From assembly GCA_028565715.1 (NCBI GenBank), contig JAOXYC010043342.1, positions 1 to 14,847 on the forward strand: 14,847 nucleotides of DNA. Direction: 5' to 3'. Below the pieces are notes generated by a model, which was given only the letters and a program-made list of their open reading frames with translations, ran no database searches and had not been told where the DNA came from. Of the stretch, positions 1-9,200 are shown one piece after another. A program made the position numbers and the translations under genes. Position 1 is the stretch's first letter. Every line of letters starts with the position of its first letter. Source of the stretch: Phoronis pallida. Lineage: Eukaryota; Phoronida; Phoronidae.

Positions 1-40
1 GTCTCGAATACAATAACCCGCAGAATATCGGCATATAGAT

Positions 41-141
41 GTAATAAGCTGTATTTATTGGATGAGATTTTGAAAAATAGAACAAGCTTTTGGCGAGTTC
101 TATGATTTTTCAAAATCGAATCCAATAAAAGGTTGTATTAC
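41..141. repeat. Foldback element near the gene's 3' side
   Basis: The arms 41-83 and 97-141 are imperfect inverted copies around a 13-base loop. Both contain TTTATTGGAT, GATTTTGAAAAAT and AGAAC. The right arm carries a few extra bases. It is probably a MITE. It includes a minus-strand AATAAA at 54-59. Confidence 0.8.
54..59 (-). promoter_or_regulatory. Candidate polyadenylation signal AATAAA
   Basis: AATAAA on the minus strand lies about 240 bases downstream of the TAA at 296-298. It would serve the gene if the last exon is terminal. It lies inside a foldback repeat, and such hexamers are common by chance in AT-rich DNA. Confidence 0.3.
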
Positions 142-295
142 TTCCAATGAATTTGAGAATCACTTTATCACATAACATCACCAATTTGTTAAACATTGTG
201 GATTTTTCAGTCAGAGACCATGTCATGGCTAATAACAAAAAAGTACGTAACTGTGTTACGTGATCGAGGACAAGGGTATTTGTGTGAAAAAAATG

Positions 296-3200
296 TTATC
301 TTTGAGAAATGGACCCCAGGTTAACAGAAGTGCATGCGTAAAGACAAACTCTAAAAGAACTGCATATCAGAGCTTGAAAGTTTACCAGTCTTTCAGGGGT
401 GCTCCCCCGACTATGTCGAGAGATTGATCGTCTACGAGCAGACAAGCGATCATGTCTCTCCTCGTTCTGCTCCGTCTACAAATAATTAACAAGTGTTCAC
501 TGTTTAACTTGACACAATTGCAGAACAAATGTGACAATATTTTTATCCATATACCAAGTCTAACAAAATCAGTTTTAAACAATCTCAGCAAGTTTTTTTC
601 TCATTTTTCAGTATCAATCAAAATTGCTGCAAGTGTTTTTTAGTAATTTGTTGTAATTTGTAATATGACTAAAATGAAAATCAGATTATTTGCTTGATGC
701 AGCATGCTGATAGCATTTCAACTATTGAATTACAACTTGTTTTGCTCATTGCTTTAACTCCATGTTAAATGCTTGCTACTGATTCTGTTAGACTTGATAA
801 CAATATATCCATATAAAACATTTGACAAGACAGTAAGACGTTACTGAACTCATATATTCTTTTTTTACTCACTTAAACCTAAGAATATCTGAGTTCAGCT
901 TACAGTACATGCAGAGAATACATAAAACATCACTCAGGTCAGGAAAGACTGGGCAAAAATGCTTGATACTGAAATGACAACTTTTGAATTACAAATTTGC
1001 AATGCTCATAATACAGGTGAAAATGAACCTTCTTGACAAAAACTTTTTGTTTGTGTATCAAAATAGTCATGAATGTTCCGTACAAATTGCATGTGGTCCC
1101 TTGTATAACATTCATTATTCAGTCAATGGAAACACATTGGCTGAATAACGCCAATAATTGAGGGACCACATTATTCAACTTGTATCGAATATGTAAGGTG
1201 AAATGTACAGTTGTATCCAGAGTGAGTAATGTTTTACATGGACAAAAACAAAAGAATTTCATCAGAGAGATACAAATGAGAATAATCAAGAACATATAAA
1301 TTGCCATTCCTGGGGATTCTGACTGAGCATGCAAAATACAAAGTATTAAGACCGTAGTAGGCTCCATGCTTCATGCGTATATCTAACCCATACATCATCA
1401 ATGTTATTGTTTTATTAACACAAATCTTTTAACCTTAGTACATCATCTTTGATTATCTTGGTGGGAAACTAATACACTGAGCCTCTTTTAAATTCTTAAT
1501 GTACAGTCTTCATTTTTTATCAATATTCATTTCAACCAGAATGCTTTAGTGATTGTGGTCGGTAAAACATTTGTTATCAAAAATACTTGCTGCATTTCAG
1601 ATTCAAAAAGTGTAATGTTTATTTTCCAATAAGACTTTTGACAATAACATTGATTGTGAATGGGGTAGTTCAGGAACAAAGACCATGCTATATATAATAA
1701 GCGATAGACAAGAGAGATAATATCTGTAGTAGAAGGACATTGGCTGTGACAAGATCGCTGAGCTACCTGCAGAAGCGCCAGCTGGCCCGGTGATATTGGA
1801 GCCACTGACATTGACCGACGACGCTCCAAATTAATGACAGCCAAAGATGGCCGCCGTTGCTGGTGACGCTTATCCTACAATGTGAGTTGAAAGTGACAGT
1901 TTTCTCTAACGAAAGGGTGCATTTGTGCAATTGTTAGTAATCAAAAATGATTAATAATTAGTTTCCAACATAAGGTTTTCAAGGATTTGGACATTCATTT
2001 ATTTTTTAACTGAATTTTTTTAAAGTTAATATCAGATATTAGTATTAATGACAAATCAAATTCAGATAATAAGAATATTAACAATTAATTCATATCTATT
2101 CTAGAAAATAGAGAAACTTGATTTCAATATTCGTTACAACTTTCAAAATTTCAAGAAAAGTCCAATATGTGTTTATAAAAATAAAATATTAAGGAGTCCT
2201 TGAAAATCTGAAAATGAAACTTCAGTAAACTTTGAAATCAGAACAACATTGAGTTAGCCAAAACAGAAAATGTTAGTAAGAAACGTCATAACTTTCTATG
2301 AAACAGTAAAATGGAAAAACAACACATTGATTTGTAGTTTCATTAGCTCAGTTGTCAAATAGCTTAATTACATTAGTTACCAATAAAACTTACCCTTGAA
2401 CTAGCTAACACATTACTAAAGAATTTCTTGGCAGATTGAGCAAAAGTCTTATCTTCCTTCTGAAAATAGAAATAAAATAAAAAAGTCATACAACGCTGCT
2501 AATACATGTAGTGTAAAATTATCAAGTTTTGATAATAGCGTTTCATCCATTTTTTTCACATTTTGTTCATTTGTTGCACTTTATGTCAAAATCCTCTGTA
2601 AGAATAGAGACAGAATTTTTTCTCGTCAATTCAAGTTAATCTATGATGAGTTATCCAATCACATTCCACCATACTTAACAATTACTTGTTACCTTTAAAC
2701 ATTCATAATAAGCCACGAAAAGTTGAATTTTGCTATGAAAATGTATGGCAATAATTGAAGAACGATTGACAGTATACCTCTAACTGTTGAGTTTCCAGAA
2801 GTGTTGTATTGAGTTCATCACCAGTTGCTGCAAGCTTATTGAACGCTTCAATGGCGATAGCAACAAAGAGACTGAAAAAGAGAAAACAAAATTGTTATTA
2901 CCTAGCTTGATTTTTTATAACCTGTTATTTTAGGAAAAACTAAGAGAGGCTTCTTTGAAACAAGTCTCACTATGGCCATAGTATTTGATCACTCTTACTA
3001 GAACAACCTGAATATTGAATACTCCCATTGTGATGCAATCAGTGAATCATATTTATCATATACTAATTTTATCTAGTGTCCCCCATCACACAGTTGGAAT
3101 ATTCACTTACTATCTTGTAGCCTAAATGGCTGAAAACCAATTTGATTTTAAGATTAAAACAATATTTTAACACCATGTTTAGTTTTTAAAAGCCAGGCAG

Positions 3201-6200
3201 ATTAGCTCAGATCCGCTCACGCTACAGAAACCAAGATAGCATCCAGCCCTATCCGCCATTAGGCACGAAGAAAGATTTACTTTTTTTTAGTTTTTAGAAC
3301 TAGATTCTGCCCTTTCAAGAACAGATTATAAATCTCCACAGTCATTCAAATTGACTCACTTTAAAAAGACCATGTTTATGATGAGATAACAAGACAGGAA
3401 GTAGAGAAACGCCCAGTCGGACACAGAAAGCATGGTGGCGTTCATGATTTCATGCCAGTTACTAGTCGACAACATCTGGAACACCACCAATAATGAACAG
3501 CTGAAAAGCAAAAAAAAATGTTGTTTAGCTTGTAGAAGAAAACATTTACAGAAAATAGTGTTCACTGTTACAACATAGAGGATTGCTCATAGTTTTAGTA
3601 GTAATTTATCTATATTAACAGTAAATTACTATTTCAACATTTCTTATTCAGGGTCCTAAATAAGTTTGTAATGGAGAACCAATCATTAAATATGTTGTGT
3701 AGTCTTTCTGTTGACACTGTGTATAGAGATTTATTAATTAATATTATTCATTTCATCGCTGCTCACCGAGAGGAGATTTATTAATTCTCTTGACATTTCA
3801 GAAGTCGCGCTAAACCCTTCATCAGGAGTATCATAACTTCTTCACCATGAGAACAATACGATAAGAAAAGGCAATCATTTCACTATTGGCAGTTGACGTT
3901 TTTTGGTATGAAATAAATTTACAAGTTCAATAAGATAATATGAACCTGAGTGTCTCAAATCCCAGTCCACAGTCGTAATCATAATGACTTGAAGAGTATG
4001 TTGGTGATTTAGCGTTACCATAGAAACTCTCCAGTCCTAGCACAGCATAGAAATACCTGCAATAAGAGAAAAGCCATTGGTAAAATTCTATTTGTAGTGA
4101 TTGTCAAAAAGGGTCTGTCATAAATTCATCCCATGGTTCCTCCATTGTTGAATGTTTATATTCCAAGCAGAGTATTGGCAACACTATCGTAAATAACTGA
4201 ATATTTTAATTTGACTTGCCATCAGTTCACCTATTATATCTAATGTTGAAAAGAGTCCACAGATCTTGAAAAATTAAAGTGTAAAATAAACCCCGAAAAG
4301 ATGTACCCAGGCTCTGGGTGAGTGAGTGAAATACCAACTTGACATACTGGCGGTACAATTTGGTTAGAACTGAGAGTTGGTAAACACTAGACTGAACTCA
4401 GCCCGTCGTTGAAAACGACAGATAGAATCAATCACGCGCTAATCCAGTATCGCTAAGTATATGCGGATGACGTCACTTCGCTTAACCGCAGTCTTCTAGT
4501 GACGTTCTACTTTCGGTAGATCCCCCGCGATTGTTACAGTCCCTCGACCGGAGTCTAAGGGGCTGGAGTACAGTCTAGGTAAACACGGTCTCATGAAAAA
4601 TCAAAGAAAAATTTCACGTGAAGAAATGCAAGTGTTTTGATCAAGTATTGTTAACCCACAGTGTGTACAAATGCAGAGCCTACTTACGCAATAATTGTGA
4701 TCAAAATCGTCAAGTCGAACATCACCGGGAAAATATGAAGGAACGTCAACACCATAGTTTTGGTCTGTTTAGAGTTGAATCCCATCCGAGCCATGACAAA
4801 GAAAGAAGATATCACCGTTATAATGCCAAGGTGAAGGTCAGACATCTCAACAAACTTCAGGATGTACCATATGCTGTTGGTGACTATGGCAACGAATGTT
4901 ATGATGATGTCAGCGATTTCAAGGGGTTGGTCTCTAAGATGGTGTCCCATACCAATAATGCGGAGAATAACCTCAATCTGCAATAGAAAATATAGTTATA
5001 CCGACAAACCTTGTGATAAAAAAACACAAACATTTTATATTAACTGAAAGGCCATTGTAAGATTAAACATTTCTTATCCTTTGCAAAACTTTATCTGTCT
5101 ATTTAACTCATTGATGCCCAATCAGGTGCACCATGTTGTTTTTCAACCATTTTTAAGAGCACAATGCATTTATCAATACCCAGATTGACAACGCGAATTA
5201 ATAAAGAACAAGGCAATCATAGTTAAGTAATTTGTTGTCTTCAACGCATAACTAGAGGTGAGAAATCAATCCTTATTTGAATTAAGTCATATTTTAAAAT
5301 TCTTATAGGCACACACTGCAAATAAATGGGTCAATACGTGAATGAAAAGCAAGTTGATGGTAACTGAGAATAACTTTGCTAATAAAAATATATTTACCAA
5401 GAACACAAAAACAATTGCAGTTCTCATTCCCTGAATAATAAACTCTGCTTCTTGAGACATCTTGTACCAAGAGAAAGAAAAATCACGTATAATTGCGGTA
5501 ATGTTGGTTACTACATCGATAAATAATAGGGAAACTTGAATTATTCTTACCAATGAAATTGGCTTAATGAAGATTCAAGACATGTTAAATTTTACAAAAA
5601 ATCCTGAATTTGAAAATAAGTTCACTGATGATGCCTACCCAGACAATGATATTCAACAAGTGATGATAATGTCCATCACAATTTCTCAACTTACCTATGG
5701 ACGATAATGAGTACCAGCATGACTCTGGTAAATGCCACAGACTGAACTATTTTACGTATCTGTTCACTTAACCTCAATGCACACGTTGGACAACAGCTCT
5801 GAAACACAGAAAATAATACTCACAAATGGACTTAATGAAAACATCTGGTTAAAAAAAATCATGAACAATTGTGCAAAAACATATTATGTCATTTTAATGA
5901 TAATGGAATTATATTCATAATCATAACACATAATAAAATATTTCTTAATATGATTTTGTGTGAATATATGGAGCACAAATTCTTAACAAAGGAAGACCAA
6001 ATTTTCCATACAGTATTGTACCAAACCAAACAAAACCAAACCAAACCAAACCAAACCAAAACCAATGCTTTCTAGCTGGGTATTAGACTGTGTACTCCCA
6101 TTTTCACATTTTTCCCATTTTCTTTCCAGTACATGGAGCTGAACAAACTTTGTGTCTTTATCTAGGCATGAAGTATATTGACAGTTCACAAATCCAAAGC

Positions 6201-9200
6201 AGACAATATACCTTTGTATATAGCGTAGGCTCCTTATCAAACTCATAATTCAGCCCGTCTGTGAGTCTTGTTGTCCAATCAAACGTATCTATAACACCAT
6301 CCCCATCTTCATCCACGTAATCTATTAACTCCTTAATCTCATCATCAGAATTCTGGAAGACAAACACAGTTTTACACAAAATGAACAAATATCCAAATAT
6401 CTGATGGTCTCTTATCCCACTCAAGTTTCACTTCCATATGAAAATGACCAGTTTTCTGGTAAATTCCTCATTAATCTTTTGCCGTTTTAACTTCATGAGA
6501 ATCATAGTAAGTAAGTAAGTTACTTGTCAAATCGTTAAAATCTTGATAAATTTCTTCAGAAACGATATTAGGAATGCTTTAGGGTTACTTCAGTCAAAAA
6601 GGTATCTTCAGAGGGGAAAGCACTTTTTTTAGAACAACCTCCCATGTAATGATAGTGGGTATCATATTAACCACCCATGTATTTTAATTAATTTCTATAT
6701 TTCTTTTTTCAGGAAAGACACACCTACCAATATTAATTTTGCACCAATGCCGCTTAATTTAAACTGGCTTCCCCCCAAGGGTACCGTTTATGCTGGAATA
6801 GCACTTAGCTGAACAGGCACAATCACAAATAAAGCATCTAAATATCAGTGGGCTTTACTTCATCAGCAAATTAGGGATTTTCTACCTGTGGTCTTAGGTG
6901 CTTAAACAGCGACACCAGTCTTTCATCATTGACATTAATTTCACCACTGCCAAGAGGGTCGAGAATATTCCATGCCTTAATGATCTCAGCTCTTTCTCTT
7001 TTTCGCTCTACTTTTACATCTTTTTTAGAAAAAGCCCTGAAAAATATGATGTTTCAAGGTAATTTTTGGTAAATGCAATTCAAAAATTGAATTCCATAGA
7101 AGATATCATTAAAACATGCTAGATAGTGAAATTGTCATGGTTGAAGCCTTATAAAAGTTGCTCACTCATAAGCAATGTAAGGCAGAAACGGCTACAAAAT
7201 CTTTTCAAACATTCTGCTATAAATTTGAAATATTTAAACCTTAAGGATCTCAAACTACAGGATGTCCACCAAAAACTCCTGGGTTTGAGACCTACTTAGG
7301 TTAAAAAAGGGTTTCAGACAAGATAATTATTTTTAAGATTAGATTTTAAATCAAAATGCTATGCAAAAATTCTTACATTAACAAATCAGTTGAACTCACC
7401 AGTAGTTGTCCACAATAATCGCCAACAATATAGCAGTAAGAAAGAACACACCAACGTAAAGGAAGACGCCAAAGTAGATGAACGAGTAGGATGCGTGACT
7501 AAACGCAGGCATCATGAACTCCTGAAAAAGAAAATTTGGAGCATGATATTTAGGAAAAGTCAAATAGTAATACTAAATGCAAAATGTCTATGTCAGAACA
7601 AAACTTTATGGAGGAGTATTTTGACAAAGTTATATCAAGACACCTTTTTAAACATCAGTCATTGAGTTTTGTTGACCTGCTCAAAGCCTATATTTGAATA
7701 CTTTTCATAAAAAAATGTTGAATGCCTAAAAACATTGAGACAATGAATAAACTGGTGATTTATGCCTGGCAGAAACAACTTGTTATTTCAACCAAGTTCA
7801 TAGAATTACTCACTTTGCTAGTTTGAAAAGATCATACTTACAGGATAGTTCTCTGTTGTAAGAAGTACAAATAACTGCAGAGAAGCTACACCAAAATTAT
7901 CAAATGAACTGAAAATTGAAAAATGTAAATTATAAAAGCCTTTGTCAGTATTGGCGCTGCCCATCTTAATCCTGATTCTTCTTGAACATTTTAACTTTAT
8001 CTTTAAATTAAGAGATGCTTTGGCAATCATTTCGAATCATGTTAAAAAAAATGTGCCTTCTTCATTACCAACCATTATATCATTAACAACTCAACATTAA
8101 AAATTGTTCAACCAATTGCAAATATCCGATCTGAGTAAGGTGGTATTTTTGAATACCTCCTTGAAGTAAAAATTTGTTCTTGGCAAACATAGACAGGACC
8201 CAAACTATGATGTATAATATTATAAGTGAATTTTAATTTAATTTCCATCAAAAAGGCCATTGGAAATTTCTCATACCAATATTGAATGCTGACAAAATCC
8301 TTACCCAGTATAAATATCATTAAGATTCTCTGTACAGTTGGCGCCCAGGGTTTTATTGGCGCACCCAATGAAGTGGTAGTCTTGGCCAAACAGGTGGACA
8401 CCCATACCACCAAAGACCATGATAAATAATATGATGACAAGAAAGACCTGGAAACCAAAGAAACAAACAAACTATGGGCAGAAGGGCAAAAATTGTACTT
8501 AAAAAAACCCAATCCTAACATGTTATTGTGTACGCTTGCCATAATTTGGCGCGAATCCTGTGACCAAGAAGTGGAACTTCGAAACTAGTCAGTAATATAT
8601 GTACTATGATTTTTAAAACTCTTGTATTTTATCTGATAGCAATAAATTAATTCAATCTCGGTTAAAATAAATAATATCAATCCTAATTTAAAAATTTTAC
8701 TCAGTGTAATAAATTCAATCGACCTTTTTATATATTGACATATCTTGTAACGTAAATTCAATCTTATTCCATAAATTCAATCCTGTCAGACAAACAGGGA
8801 ACTAAACTCTTTCATCAATTCAATCCCATTTCATCGATTCAATCACCTCAAGATGAATGCAAAAGCTATTCTTCGGCGGGAAAATACAGGAAACATTGAT
8901 TCATGTGATCAGGGTTGTTCATAATGGCAGTTATTGGCCTACAGCGTATTGATGCACAGATAATAAAAATTTGTTGCTTACCATGATCTAGAAATCTGTA
9001 ATTTAACAACCAAGAAAATGACGAACAGATTTTCACTTACTTTTCCTAGCTTGAAGATGATTGATATACACACATCAAATATATGTCCGACATTTTTAGT
9101 TTTACACATGAATGTAGCTGCACGTAAACAGCGGAATGGCATGACTAACCGCACTGGTGTCCCATCACTGTTCTTAATATTGTTCTGGAAAATGAAAGTA

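Noticed and set aside
1527-1766. Read-through of the RRRSMS exon to a stop at 1527
   Set aside because: A good donor CAG|GTAGCT ends the exon at 1767, and the next exon joins in phase with a matching motif. The extension looks like translated intron. Alternative polyadenylation cannot be excluded.
3195-3240. tRNA-like A box (GATTAGCTCAGATCCG)
   Set aside because: There is no B box at the right distance and no cloverleaf, so neither a tRNA nor a SINE head is supported.
4618-5047. Plus-strand open frames of 122 and 61 codons
   Set aside because: They are antisense shadows of the large IIS2-IIS5 exon, and their His/Asn-rich translations resemble nothing.
5983-6246. Minus-strand frame with repeated FGLV residues
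   Set aside because: It is a translation of the CCAAA microsatellite and adjoining intron.
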